DNA of 64,000 nt from Metallococcus carri. Its GTDB lineage: Bacteria; Actinomycetota; Actinomycetes; Actinomycetales; Dermatophilaceae. Numbering within the stretch: position 1 is the first letter of the stretch; every line of letters begins with the position of its first letter. This document shows, piece after piece, positions 32,783-41,857 of this stretch. The DNA lies in contig NZ_JAAOIV010000005.1 of the NCBI RefSeq assembly GCF_011440275.1, forward strand, positions 124,001 through 188,000. Direction: 5' to 3'. The notes below the pieces were generated by a model that worked only from the letters and a program-made list of their open reading frames with translations, had not been told where the DNA came from and did not search any database. The translations under genes and the position numbers were made by a program.

Positions 32783-33454
32783 GTGCCCACACCACCTCGC
32801 CGCCTGATCGTCCTCGTCGTTGTCGCTGTCCTGGCGGTGGCCACGGTCGGTGTCGGTGTCTACGGCCTGCTCCGCGGACCCGGCCACTCGGCAAGCGCAC
32901 CGGGCGGCGGCACGGCGGCCAGCCGAGGACCAGCTACACCGGGCCAGACGAGCCCGTCAACCGATGGCCAGGCACCGGCGGCTTTGCCGCAGACCGACGA
33001 CCCGGTGGCTTACGCGAAGGCCGTCGCGTCGGCGCTGTTCGACTGGGACACCACCTCGGGATACACGCCCTCGGACTACGAGGCCCCGGTGCTGACCGAC
33101 GCCGACCCCTCCGGGGAAGAGGTCTCGGGCCTAGTCGGCGATGTCGCCAGCTACGAGCCCACCACTGACCAATGGACGCAACTGGCCACCATGCAGGTCG
33201 CCCAGCACTTGACGATCAGCAGCGCCGTCGTGCCGTCGCAGTGGCCGGAAGCGTTGGCGCAGGCCCACGGACAGCTCCGTCCGGGGACGACAGCGATCAC
33301 GATCAGCGGAACCCGGCACCGCACCGGCGTCTGGTACGGCGACCAGGCGGCCACGAGTGAGCCGGTGTCCTTCACCGTCTTCGAGGCGTGCACCCCGGCG
33401 TTCCCCCGGTGTCACACGTTGCGGCTGTCCCAGCTGAACGACCCGCTCAAGTAG
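32783..33454 (+). CDS. Single-pass membrane protein of the transfer apparatus
   Basis: This 223-residue protein has a short cytosolic N-terminus, one transmembrane helix (about 7-29; LIVLVVVAVLAVATVGVGVYGLL), a Ser/Thr/Pro/Gly-rich linker and an extracellular alpha/beta domain (about 75-223) ending in two Cys (EACTPAFPRCHTL). The size and topology recall VirB8/TcpC-type scaffold proteins of Gram-positive type IV systems, and the position directly before the cell-wall hydrolase fits. The homology is not proven from sequence alone. GTG 32783 has GGGAG upstream. Confidence 0.6.
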   Translation: MPTPPRRLIVLVVVAVLAVATVGVGVYGLLRGPGHSASAPGGGTAASRGPATPGQTSPSTDGQAPAALPQTDDPVAYAKAVASALFDWDTTSGYTPSDYEAPVLTDADPSGEEVSGLVGDVASYEPTTDQWTQLATMQVAQHLTISSAVVPSQWPEALAQAHGQLRPGTTAITISGTRHRTGVWYGDQAATSEPVSFTVFEACTPAFPRCHTLRLSQLNDPLK

Positions 33455-33468
33455 CAGAGGTGAGTGCG

Positions 33469-34641
33469 ATGTGGCGCAAGGCCGTGGTCATCGTGGCGAC
33501 GTTGGTGCTCCTCCTGCCGGTCGCAGGGCTCGTGGGTCTGGCCGCACTGTTCGACCCAGCCGTGGCGCAGGCCGCCACCTGCGCCACCAACGCCAGCGAC
33601 AACGCGAACAGCAACGGGAGCGGGCCGTCGGGTCCGTCGCTGTCGGTCTCTGGGACCGTCCCGCAGAGCCTGACCGCGACCACCGCGGATGGCCAGACGG
33701 TCACGCTGAATCACACGCAGTTGGAACGCGCGGCGGCGATCCTCGCGACCGGCAACAGCGAGAACATCGACGCCAACGGGCAAGTCATCGCCCTGATGGC
33801 CGCGCTCACCGAGTCCACCCTGCGCGTGCTGTCCAACGTCGGTGCCTACCCCGACTCCGCGAACTACCCCCATGACGGCGACGGCCACGATCACGACAGC
33901 CTCGGGCTGTTTCAGATGCGGCCCGCGTCCGGCTGGGGGTCGGTGGGGAATCTGATGGACCCGATCTGGTCGTCCAGAGCGTTCTACGGCGGACCGGACG
34001 GCCCCAACCACGGCAGCCCGGCCGGACTGTTGGACGTCCCCAACTGGCAACAGCTGTCGCTCGGCGCGGCAGCACAGGCGGTCGAGGTCTCCGAGTACCC
34101 GGACCGGTACGCGAACTACCAGCCCGTCGCCGAGAAGATCGCCAGCACGCTTACCGGAGTGTCCCTGACCGGCGGCAGCCAATGCCTCACCGGTAACACC
34201 GGGACCAACCCTCCAGGGGACCTGCCGCCAGGATTCGCCGGCAAGTTCATCAGCGCGGCGGAGAAAGAAGTCGGCCTGCCCTACGTGTGGGCCGGCGGCA
34301 CCTTCACCGGCCCGTCCGGCATTGGCTCGGACGGACGCGGCCCCGGCTTCGATTGCAGCGGCCTGGTCATGTACGCCGCCTATCAAGCCTCGGGCGGGAA
34401 GCTGCGGCTGGCGCACTTCACCGGCGACCAAATCCACGACGGCACCTCGGTCGCCTGGAACGACAAACAGCCCGGCGACATCATCTTCTACACCTACCAA
34501 GGTGAAACCGTGCCCCACCACGTCGTGATCTACCTCGGCGGCAACAAGATCGTGCAAGCACCCCAGACCGGCGAGAACGTCCGCTACGGCACCCTGTCCG
34601 AGTTCAGCGACGAGATCACCACCGTCCGTCGGCTTGCCTAG
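33469..34641 (+). CDS. Secreted two-domain cell-wall hydrolase (lysozyme-like + NlpC/P60)
   Basis: This 390-residue protein has a signal or anchor helix at 1-30 and a lysozyme/SLT-like domain (about 75-235; catalytic Glu in ALMAALTESTLR, SLGLFQMRP). An NlpC/P60 peptidase domain follows (about 260-390; Cys in GFDCSGLVMYAAY, His in VPHHVVIYLGG). Such VirB1-like enzymes open peptidoglycan locally for the conjugation channel. Its last about 90 bp recur, diverged, at 36253-36340, marking an insertion after this gene. ATG 33469 follows CAGAGGTGAG. Confidence 0.88.
   Translation: MWRKAVVIVATLVLLLPVAGLVGLAALFDPAVAQAATCATNASDNANSNGSGPSGPSLSVSGTVPQSLTATTADGQTVTLNHTQLERAAAILATGNSENIDANGQVIALMAALTESTLRVLSNVGAYPDSANYPHDGDGHDHDSLGLFQMRPASGWGSVGNLMDPIWSSRAFYGGPDGPNHGSPAGLLDVPNWQQLSLGAAAQAVEVSEYPDRYANYQPVAEKIASTLTGVSLTGGSQCLTGNTGTNPPGDLPPGFAGKFISAAEKEVGLPYVWAGGTFTGPSGIGSDGRGPGFDCSGLVMYAAYQASGGKLRLAHFTGDQIHDGTSVAWNDKQPGDIIFYTYQGETVPHHVVIYLGGNKIVQAPQTGENVRYGTLSEFSDEITTVRRLA
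34553..34641 (+). repeat. Left copy of duplicated NlpC/P60 gene end
   Basis: This segment encodes the last residues of the NlpC/P60 protein (GENVRYGTLSEFSDEIT). It matches 36253-36340, including an identical 19-bp core CGGCACCCTGTCCGAGTTC. The two copies flank the VOC/dienelactone-hydrolase insert. Confidence 0.75.
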
Positions 34642-34770
34642 CTCGGATGGGTTCGGTGAACCCGGCAGTCGAACAACGGCCTGCGCACGGCCTCCGCTGC
34701 CCGCAATGACGGCTGCGGCGGCGGTGTAGCCGCGGTGAAACGTGATCGAAATTCGTATTCAGGTGCGCAG

Positions 34771-35181
34771 CTATGGCGTGGCCTGTCCGATCGCGAGGAG
34801 GTTGCCCTCGCTGTCGCGAAAGAACGCGCCGCGCTCTCCGCGTCCTTTGCTCGGATAGTTGCCACGGACGGTCACGATAGGCCGGTCCGTCTCGAAGCGA
34901 TCGACGTCGACCTCCTCGAACCGAACCCCACGCGCCTCAAGCTCGGCGACCACCTGCTCGATGTCCTCGACCTCGAAGCCGATCTGCGTCGAGGTGCCCG
35001 ACGCGCTCCCCGAGGAGGAGAACAGATGGAACTCGGTCGCCCCACAGACGTACCGCAGCCCGTGCTCGCGTTCCTCGACCGGCTCCAGCCCGAGCCGGTC
35101 GCGGTAGAAGCGACGGGCGCGTTCGAGGTCCTGGGCAGGGAGTTTCGTCACCACGTGTGCGGCATCGAGCGGCCCCGTCAT
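34771..35181 (-). CDS. VOC-superfamily (glyoxalase/bleomycin-resistance-like) protein
   Basis: This 136-residue protein has two beta-alpha-beta-beta-beta modules (AAHVVTKLPAQDLERARRFYRDRLGLEPVEE; QIGFEVEDIEQVVAELEARGVRFEEVD; GERGAFFRDSEGNLLAIGQ). The His near the N-terminus and the Glu of EGNLLAI are probable metal ligands. Members isomerise, cleave or sequester small molecules; the substrate cannot be assigned. It is the second gene of a two-gene reverse-strand insert in the transfer operon, overlapping the upstream gene by 4 bp. Confidence 0.8.
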   Translation of the reverse strand: MTGPLDAAHVVTKLPAQDLERARRFYRDRLGLEPVEEREHGLRYVCGATEFHLFSSSGSASGTSTQIGFEVEDIEQVVAELEARGVRFEEVDVDRFETDRPIVTVRGNYPSKGRGERGAFFRDSEGNLLAIGQATP

Positions 35182-35801
35182 GTCTCATCTCGCCTTCTCG
35201 CCAAGCCGTCCAGCAGCGCCAAGGAGCGGCGCCACGCCAGTTCGGCCGCCCTGGAGTCGTAGTCGGGCAGATGGGGATCGATGAAGAAGTGCTCGACGCC
35301 GGCATACGTGTACAGCTTCGCATCGACTCCGGCCGAGGCGGCGCTGTCGCGAAATGCCGTGAGCTGTTCCCGCGGGGCGAAGGGATCGTCGTCGGCCACA
35401 TGGAGCTGGACCGGTGTGTCGCGGGGGACGCCCCGGGGCACCGAGGCGGGAGCGTGTAAGAGGATCACGCCGGCCGCGTCAAGCCGGCTGGGCCACAGAC
35501 TGCCGACCACCCCGGCGCCCATCGAAACCCCGAAGAGCACCGTGGCTGGCGGGAGGTCGCGCACGGCCGCCTCAGCGCGCGACACGATCGTTTCCCAGCC
35601 GACGCGCTCCATGAGCGCGAACCCCTCCTCCCACGCCGGGGGTTCCCCGCCGCCAACAGTCGCCCCCGCGAACAAGTCGGGCACGAGGACGCGATAGCCG
35701 CAACCGCGCAACCGCGCAGCCGCCGCCCGCTCGACCGGGCGCAGACCGAACATCGAGTGAAACAGGGCGATCGTGACCCGCTCTGCGATCCCGCGCCGCA
35801 C
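35178..35801 (-). CDS. Dienelactone-hydrolase-like alpha/beta hydrolase
   Basis: This protein of about 207 residues is of the dienelactone hydrolase type: ALFHSMFGLRPVERAAAARLRGCGYRVLVPDLFAG at the N-terminus, nucleophile elbow FGVSMGAG (Ser rather than the Cys of classical DLH), Asp in ADDDPFAP and His in GVEHFFIDPH. It is probably a cytoplasmic esterase of unknown substrate. GTG 35801 gives the expected N-terminus but lacks a clear ribosome-binding site; the longer frame to 35954 reads into promoter DNA. Forms a coupled pair with the VOC gene. Confidence 0.75.
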   Translation of the reverse strand: MRRGIAERVTIALFHSMFGLRPVERAAAARLRGCGYRVLVPDLFAGATVGGGEPPAWEEGFALMERVGWETIVSRAEAAVRDLPPATVLFGVSMGAGVVGSLWPSRLDAAGVILLHAPASVPRGVPRDTPVQLHVADDDPFAPREQLTAFRDSAASAGVDAKLYTYAGVEHFFIDPHLPDYDSRAAELAWRRSLALLDGLARRRDET

Positions 35802-36252
35802 GCCGGGAGCGGATCTCGCACTGTCGGCCCGGTCGCCGCGACCGGTCAGCGAACGCACCTCAAGTACCTTACGCAGCCGCGCTCGGCGGCACCGCGAAAC
35901 TCGTCCGGTCGACCGCACGCACGCCATCGCCCAGCTCAGGCGGCGGGTACGCATCTACATTTGGGCTCCTGCGGGTGCCATGATGACGTAATGCCCGACG
36001 GTCCGGTGATCCATTCGGTCGGCGCCTCCGGGGGCGGCTTCATCCGGTTATCTCCGGGCCGGCGTCGATGGCTGACGTTTGTCCGCCGGTCAGGGCTGTT
36101 CATGGTCCTCGCTTGGCTGGACAACTCAGTGCCCGGTTTCCGTGGCCGCTTAGGCGCCCTTTACCTGCCCCGACGCCCGACCGACGGCTAGCTTTCGCCG
36201 CAGGACGCCGTGCCACGTCACGTGGTGACCAGGGGCGGTGGCGAGGAGGCCG
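35802..36252. other. Insert flank without a convincing gene
   Basis: This region probably holds the promoter of the reverse-strand VOC/hydrolase pair and the right junction of the insert. A 66-codon frame at 35992-36191 (plus) has no family signal and no good ribosome-binding site, so I do not call it. Confidence 0.4.
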
Positions 36253-36340
36253 GGCAAAGCACGCGAGACCGGTGGGAACCTCCGCTGCGGCACCCTGTCC
36301 GAGTTCGGCGGCGTGATCACTCACGCTCCCTTGGCTAGCG
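36253..36340 (+). repeat. Right, diverged copy of NlpC/P60 gene end
   Basis: Translated in the same phase it reads ETGGNLRCGTLSEFGGVIT, against QTGENVRYGTLSEFSDEIT in the true gene end. It lies just upstream of the DUF6112-like gene, where the hydrolase gene would end if the insert were absent. It is a fossil of the original junction or of a second allele. Confidence 0.75.
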
Positions 36341-36696
36341 CGGTGCATCTGCGAAGTGGCTACGCGGCGCACCTGACGGGCGTGATCAGTTCAACCGCGC
36401 TCCGCTCGCTGGCGTCCACCGTGGTCGCGACGGGCGTGTACCCGAACTTCGGCGGTATCGGCGGTGCCGGCGACCTGAAGACGGTGATCGGCGCGCTGAT
36501 GACGATCGTGCTGGTCGTGGCCGTGCTGATGATCGTCGTCTGCGCCGCCACGTGGGCGGTGGCGTCCTCGCACGGCAACTACGGGGCGGCGATGAAGGCA
36601 CGCACGGGCTTGCTGGTTGCTGTCGGTGCCGCCGCGTTGGACGGGGCCGCGATCGCCTGGTTGAACTTCCTGCTCGGTATCGGTCCCACCCTGTAG
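36313..36696 (+). CDS. Small membrane protein of the DUF6112/pilin-like type (first copy)
   Basis: The protein is about 127 residues with two transmembrane helices (about 63-86; GALMTIVLVVAVLMIVVCAATWAV; and about 98-122). The motif VYPNFGGI lies before the first helix, matching the DUF6112 pattern found upstream of TrbL-like genes on actinobacterial ICEs. Its size and two helices recall VirB2/TrbC pilins, a comparison only. GTG 36313 is a guess: the frame is open further upstream into the duplicated NlpC/P60 remnant, so the native start may have been altered by the insertion. Confidence 0.65.
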   Translation: MITHAPLASAVHLRSGYAAHLTGVISSTALRSLASTVVATGVYPNFGGIGGAGDLKTVIGALMTIVLVVAVLMIVVCAATWAVASSHGNYGAAMKARTGLLVAVGAAALDGAAIAWLNFLLGIGPTL

Positions 36697-36823
36697 CCGG
36701 TCCCTGCCGCAGTCCTTGCCGCCGCGCGGAAGACCACGCGCACCTGCGGGGTGAACCCCGCCAGCAATCCGGCGCTCTCACCGGTGGTGTGCGGGTCCCG
36801 TGCCGCTGCAAGGAGCCCCACTG

Positions 36824-37150
36824 ATGATCTCCGTCCTTCCCGTGACCCACCTGGTCGCCGCCATTCCGATCGCGGCTGGGCCGATCAACGTCAACCCGAA
36901 CGACAATGGGCTGCCCGGCATCGCCGCGCTGCGCACCATCGTCGGCGCGGTCATGACGGTCGGCCTCATCCTCTCCGTTCTCGCGCTGATCGTGGCCGCG
37001 GTGGTGTGGGCATTCGGCAGCCATTCCGCGAACCCACACCTCGCGACCCGCGGCAAGACCGGCGTCTTGATCGCCTGCGGCGCAGCGATCATCACCGGCG
37101 GCGCGGTGGCGTTCATCAATTTCTTCTGGAACGTCGGCCAGGGAATCTAG
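36824..37150 (+). CDS. DUF6112-like membrane protein (second copy)
   Basis: This 108-residue protein has the family motif INVNPNDNGLPGI then two helices (about 44-66; GAVMTVGLILSVLALIVAAVVWAF; and about 80-103). ATG 36824 follows AGGAG. It is a tandem, diverged paralogue of the preceding gene and lies 10 bp before the TrbL-like gene. It is probably a structural subunit of the transfer channel or pilus base. Confidence 0.8.
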   Translation: MISVLPVTHLVAAIPIAAGPINVNPNDNGLPGIAALRTIVGAVMTVGLILSVLALIVAAVVWAFGSHSANPHLATRGKTGVLIACGAAIITGGAVAFINFFWNVGQGI

Positions 37151-37160
37151 GCGGATTCCA

Positions 37161-38717
37161 ATGGGTGTCTGCAATGTCCCGGTCATCTCCACCGTCTGCC
37201 ACGTCGCCGGTAAAGCCGCCGCGACCGTGGTCTCCGCCCCGTTCGACTGGATCGCCCAAGGCGTCGGCAACGCCGCTGAGTGGATGTTCAAAGGCGTCTG
37301 GCAACTCTTCGACAGCACGACGCTCGTCGACGTCACCGACCCGAACTACCTGAAGGTCTACGACGTCCTGTTCGGGATCGCCGTCTTCCTGATGCTGCTG
37401 TTCTTCCTCCTGCAATTGCTCACCGGCCTGATCCGCCGCGACCCCGGCGCGCTGCACCGAGCAGGGATCGGGCTGGCGAAATCCGTGCTCGGGTCCTTTC
37501 TCGTCATCACCGTCACCGGTCTGGCGTTGACGATCGTCGACGAGCTGTGCGTCGGAATCATCCAGGCCACCGGCACCACCCTGGACGAGATGGGCGGCAA
37601 GATCGCCGCCCTCGCCGCCGGGATCGGCGCGATCAGCTTGTCCGCGCCGGGAGCCGGGGCGGTCATCATCATCTTCCTCGGCTGCCTGGCCATTACCGGC
37701 GCCGCGATCGTGTGGTTCAGCCTGTTGATCCGCAAAGCGTTGCTGCTGGTCGCGGTCGTCCTGGCCCCGATCGCCCTGTCCGGGCAGTCGTGGGATCACG
37801 CCCGGGGCTGGTTCAGCAAGTGGGCCAGCTTCGTCGTGGCGTTGATCGTCTCCAAGCTGGTGGTGGTCGTGATCTTCCTGGTCGCGATCAACCAGATGAA
37901 CGCCCCGCTGAACCTGGACTTGTCCTCGATCTCCAATCCGGTAGCGGGGATCGTGTTGATGTTCGTCGCGGCTTTCGCGCCCTATATGGCCTACAAGTTC
38001 ATCTCCTTCGTCGGCTTCGATTTGCACCACGCCATGTCGGCCGAGAGCGAGGCCAAGGGGGCGATGAACCGGCCCATCCCGGTTCCTGTCCTGCCGGGAC
38101 TGTCCAACGCGCGCAAGGTGTTGGGTGGCGGCTCCAACGACAGTGGCGGCAGCGGCAGCGGCAGCGGTGGCGGTGGCGGTGGCGGTAGCGGGTCGCCCCC
38201 ACCTGGCGGTGGCAGTCCGGTCGGTGGCGGCAGTGGTGATGCCGCGGCTGGTGGTGCATCCGAGGCCGGCGCGGGTGAAGCAGCCGGTGCTGCCGGCGGC
38301 CCGGTCGGGTTGGCCGCAGTCGCAGGAGCGCAGGCCGTCACTGCGGCGGCGAAAGCCGGACCGGAGACCGGCCGCGCGGTGGGGCGGGCCGCCGAGGAGC
38401 ACGCCGACGCGGGCCAGGCTGCGGCCGGCCAATCAGCTTCCGGCGACGGGCCGAGCGGGTCGAGCCGGTCGGGGTCGATCCCGGTACCACCTGCCCCGGC
38501 GACCCCTGCGTCCGCAGGATCGACACCCACACCGACCAGTAGTCCGTCGAGCCAGTCCGGCCAGCCAGCGCCAGCCGCGCCGACCGGCGGCACGGCCCCG
38601 CCGCCGGTCCCGGCGCCGTCCGGCCCGGACGCGACGAGTCCGCGCGAGCAGCGGCCGTCTCCGCCGCCGGCAGCGCCACCGCGCCCAGGGCCGTCCCCGT
38701 CCGAGGGTGACCTGTGA
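37161..38717 (+). CDS. TrbL/VirB6-like channel protein
   Basis: This 518-residue protein has about six to seven transmembrane helices (about 68-92, 107-127, 147-190, 193-206, 222-243 and 262-282). A Gly/Ser/Ala/Pro-rich tail of about 200 residues (about 318-518) carries a polyglycine run. TrbL/VirB6 proteins form the inner-membrane part of the type IV channel; the disordered tail is usual in actinobacterial versions. Its stop TGA overlaps the next ATG by one base. Confidence 0.82.
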   Translation: MGVCNVPVISTVCHVAGKAAATVVSAPFDWIAQGVGNAAEWMFKGVWQLFDSTTLVDVTDPNYLKVYDVLFGIAVFLMLLFFLLQLLTGLIRRDPGALHRAGIGLAKSVLGSFLVITVTGLALTIVDELCVGIIQATGTTLDEMGGKIAALAAGIGAISLSAPGAGAVIIIFLGCLAITGAAIVWFSLLIRKALLLVAVVLAPIALSGQSWDHARGWFSKWASFVVALIVSKLVVVVIFLVAINQMNAPLNLDLSSISNPVAGIVLMFVAAFAPYMAYKFISFVGFDLHHAMSAESEAKGAMNRPIPVPVLPGLSNARKVLGGGSNDSGGSGSGSGGGGGGGSGSPPPGGGSPVGGGSGDAAAGGASEAGAGEAAGAAGGPVGLAAVAGAQAVTAAAKAGPETGRAVGRAAEEHADAGQAAAGQSASGDGPSGSSRSGSIPVPPAPATPASAGSTPTPTSSPSSQSGQPAPAAPTGGTAPPPVPAPSGPDATSPREQRPSPPPAAPPRPGPSPSEGDL

Positions 38718-40174
38718 TGGCTGGCGAGCAGAACCCCGACCGTGGGTTGGCGCCGGTCAAGTTCTCCCGACTGACCCGCCGTGGGCTGTTGCTGGGCCTG
38801 TCGCTGCCGCAGGTGATCGTGCTCGGCCTCGGCGCTGCCGCGCTGATCGGCGCGCTCTACACGGCTGGCGGCCAAGGGCTGCTGCTGGCCGGGCCGGTGT
38901 GCGGGCTGTGCGCGCTGCTGGTCTGGGTGCCGATCAGCGGTCGCAAGGCGATCGAGTGGATATCGCTGGCCGGCCACTGGGCGCTGCGCGTGGTCCTCGG
39001 GCAGACCGTGTATCGGTGGCGGGTCACCAAGCCGCGCCCGGCTGGAACCCTCGCGCTGCCCGGTGACGCGGCGGCGCTGCGTCAGTACCTCGACCCAGAC
39101 ACCGGGGCGGTCATGGTCCACGACCCCCACCGCGCGACGTTGACGGCGCTGGTGGAGGTGACGCATCCGAGTTTTATTCTGCTCGACCCGGATGAGCAGC
39201 AACGCCGGGTCACCGCCTGGGGACGGGTGTTGGCCACTGTCTGCCGGTCCGGGCGCATCGCCCGCCTACAAGTGCTGGAACGCACGGTGCCCGACTCCGG
39301 GACAGGGCTGGAGCAATGGTGGGCTGCCCACGGCACCGACGATGGCTCGTGGGTCGCCCGCACCTACGCCGAGTTGATCGAGCGGGCCGGGCCGACCGCC
39401 GAGCGCCATGTCACCACGCTGTCGCTGTCGTTGGATATGAAGGCGGCGGCGCGGGCGATCCGCTCGGCCGGGCATGGGATGCGCGGTGCTGCCGCTGTGC
39501 TGCGCGCGGAAATGCGCACCCTCACGACGGCACTGCGGGCGGCCGACCTCACGCCGAGCGCGTGGTACGCGCCCGGCCAGCTCGCTGTGCTATTGCGCTC
39601 GGCCTATGACCCGGCGGTGGCGGCAACGCTGGAGCGCAGCGCGCTCGGCCGGGACCTGGCCACCGCGGGGCCGGTGGCGGTTGAGGAGACCTGGGACCGG
39701 CTGCGCTCGGACTCCGCGTACCACGTCGTGTTGTGGGTCAGCGAGTGGCCCCGCTCGCAGGTCTATCCCGGCTTCCTGGCCCCGATCCTGCTGTCGTCAG
39801 GGGTGCGGCGGGCGTTCACGTTGCTTTACGACCCCGTGCGCGCCGATCAAGCGGCGCGAGACATCCGCAAGAAGAAGACCGGCTACCTCTCCGACGCCGC
39901 CCAACGCGCGAAGGCCGGGCAGATCGAAGACGCCGAACAGAACGCGGAATACCGCGACGTCCTCCAGCAAGAAGCCGACCTTATCGCGGGGCACGGCGTG
40001 CTGCGCGACATCGGTCTCATCGCCGTGAGCGCTCCGACCGTGGACGAGCTGGACGCCGCGGTCGCCGCGCTCGAACAGGCCGCTGTCCAAGCCTCTTGCG
40101 AAACCCGCCGCCTGGTCGGCCAACAAGCCCAAGCCTTCACCGCCGCCGCCCTCCCACTCGGCCGCGGGCTCTAG
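38717..40174 (+). CDS. SCO6880-family protein: PrgI-like plus VirB4 N-terminal region
   Basis: This 485-residue protein has two N-terminal transmembrane helices (about 35-75) of PrgI type and a long soluble part resembling the N-terminal, non-ATPase region of VirB4/TraE (HATLTALVEVTHPSFILLDPDEQQRRVTAWGRVLA; RHVTTLSLSLDMKAAARAIRSAGHGM). No Walker motif is present. The VirB4 ATPase domain is encoded by the next gene, so VirB4 is split in two here, as is known in actinobacterial ICEs. Confidence 0.8.
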   Translation: MAGEQNPDRGLAPVKFSRLTRRGLLLGLSLPQVIVLGLGAAALIGALYTAGGQGLLLAGPVCGLCALLVWVPISGRKAIEWISLAGHWALRVVLGQTVYRWRVTKPRPAGTLALPGDAAALRQYLDPDTGAVMVHDPHRATLTALVEVTHPSFILLDPDEQQRRVTAWGRVLATVCRSGRIARLQVLERTVPDSGTGLEQWWAAHGTDDGSWVARTYAELIERAGPTAERHVTTLSLSLDMKAAARAIRSAGHGMRGAAAVLRAEMRTLTTALRAADLTPSAWYAPGQLAVLLRSAYDPAVAATLERSALGRDLATAGPVAVEETWDRLRSDSAYHVVLWVSEWPRSQVYPGFLAPILLSSGVRRAFTLLYDPVRADQAARDIRKKKTGYLSDAAQRAKAGQIEDAEQNAEYRDVLQQEADLIAGHGVLRDIGLIAVSAPTVDELDAAVAALEQAAVQASCETRRLVGQQAQAFTAAALPLGRGL

Positions 40175-40257
40175 CCACACCGGCCGAGGACGACTGGAGA
40201 GGGTCGCGCACCTGAACGGCAGACCACCGATCTGTCGTTGAAAGGCGCCGGCCGCTG

Positions 40258-41775
40258 ATGAATCCCCGCACTGACAAGAAGCTGTACTCAACCGTCCTGG
40301 TCGGCCGGGCAGGCCAACACCGCCGCGACAGGCGCGCGGCGCGCCGGGCCGCCGCCCACGCCTACGCCGCCGACGCGGCCGAACGCAAAGCAGCCGCCAA
40401 AGCCGACGCGGACGCCGAGCGTGCCGAGCGGGCGGCCATCACCTACCTGCCGCGCAGCGGCGACCCCGGCCCGGCCGCGCTGCGGGCATGGCGGCGATTC
40501 AAACTGCCGTCCCACCAAGACACCAGCGCCACCCTGGCCGGGGCATACCCCTTCCTGGCCGAGGGCGGCCTGGGTGGCGAGGGCGTGTTCGTCGGCCAGG
40601 ACCTCTACTCCGGCGGCAGCTTCGTCTACGACCCCTGGGTCCTCTACCAACACGGGCTCATCACTGCCCCCAATGTCGTGCTGGCCGGGATCGTCGGCGC
40701 CGGCAAGTCCGCGCTCGCCAAAGCGCTCTACACCCGCTCCATCGGCTTCGGGAGAAGGGTGTATGTGCCTGGCGACCCGAAAGGCGAGCACACCCCAGTT
40801 GCCCGCGCGGTCGGCGGTCAAGCAATCGTGCTCGGCCACGGCCTACCCAACAGGCTGAACCCCCTCGATGCCGGACGACGCCCCTCGGGCATCTCGGACA
40901 TCGAGTGGGACGCGATGGTCAGCGCCCGCCGCCGCGACCTGATCGGCGCGCTCACCGAGACCGTCCTTGGGCGGGCGTTGACGCCCGTGGAGCACACCGC
41001 CGTCGACATCGCCCTCAACGCCGCCGTCGCAGGATCGCAGACACCGATCCTGCCGATGGTCGTCGACCACATCCTCAACCCCGACGCCGGAAACGACGCG
41101 CGGCTGGCAGAGGACGGCCGCAACGTCGGTCATGCCCTGCGCCGGCTGGTTGCCGGAGACCTGGCCGGCATCTTCGACGGACCCTCGACCGTCGCGTTCG
41201 ACCCCGACCTGCCGATGGTCAGCCTGGACCTGTCGCGGGTCGCGGAGAACAACGCGCTGATCTCCGTGCTGATGACCTGCTCGTCGGCGTGGATGGAGTC
41301 GGCGCTGCTCGACCCGAATGGCGGGCAGCGCTGGGTGGTCTATGACGAAGCCTGGCAGCTCATGCAACACCCCGCCCTGCTGCGGCGTATGGATGCCCAC
41401 TGGCGGCTCGCTCGCCACTACGGGATCGCGAACATGCTGATCTTCCACAAGTTGAGCGACTTGGACAACGTGGGCGACCAGGGCACCGCCGCGCACGCGC
41501 TGGCTACGTCGCTGCTGGCTAACGCCGAGACCCGGATCATCTACCGCCAAGAGTCCGACCAGCTCGGCACCACGGCCACGACGTTGAACCTGACCGGCAC
41601 CGAGCAGAAGATGCTGCCCCAGCTCGGCACTGGGCAAGGGCTGTGGCGGATCAAGGACCGCTCCTTCATCGTGCAACACCAGCTCCACCCGGACGAGTTG
41701 GCCGTCTTCGACACCACGGCCCGGATGCGGGCCGATTCCCGCAACCTCACGGCGCCTGAAGGTGAAGTCGCGTGA
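40258..41775 (+). CDS. VirB4-like type IV secretion ATPase
   Basis: This 505-residue protein has a charged helical N-terminus (Ala/Arg/Asp-rich), Walker A VGAGKSALAK (about residue 146) and Walker B in RWVVYDEAWQLMQHP (about 359). A later arginine-finger region includes DLDNVGDQGTAAHALATSLLANAETRIIYRQ. It energises substrate transfer and pilus assembly at the membrane. The VirB4 N-domain is on the separate preceding gene. After its stop the operon is interrupted by the reverse-strand manganese module; the next transfer gene starts at 44134. Confidence 0.88.
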   Translation: MNPRTDKKLYSTVLVGRAGQHRRDRRAARRAAAHAYAADAAERKAAAKADADAERAERAAITYLPRSGDPGPAALRAWRRFKLPSHQDTSATLAGAYPFLAEGGLGGEGVFVGQDLYSGGSFVYDPWVLYQHGLITAPNVVLAGIVGAGKSALAKALYTRSIGFGRRVYVPGDPKGEHTPVARAVGGQAIVLGHGLPNRLNPLDAGRRPSGISDIEWDAMVSARRRDLIGALTETVLGRALTPVEHTAVDIALNAAVAGSQTPILPMVVDHILNPDAGNDARLAEDGRNVGHALRRLVAGDLAGIFDGPSTVAFDPDLPMVSLDLSRVAENNALISVLMTCSSAWMESALLDPNGGQRWVVYDEAWQLMQHPALLRRMDAHWRLARHYGIANMLIFHKLSDLDNVGDQGTAAHALATSLLANAETRIIYRQESDQLGTTATTLNLTGTEQKMLPQLGTGQGLWRIKDRSFIVQHQLHPDELAVFDTTARMRADSRNLTAPEGEVA

Positions 41776-41857
41776 CTATATGGATTCAGAGCCTGACTGC
41801 ACGGTGACGGGGACTCGTCGAGCGCACAAACATGCGCCCTCTACAGCCTCGTAAAGA

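Noticed and set aside
35992-36191. Short plus-strand ORF in the insert flank
   Set aside because: No convincing ribosome-binding site, no family pattern, and located in the promoter region of the reverse-strand pair.
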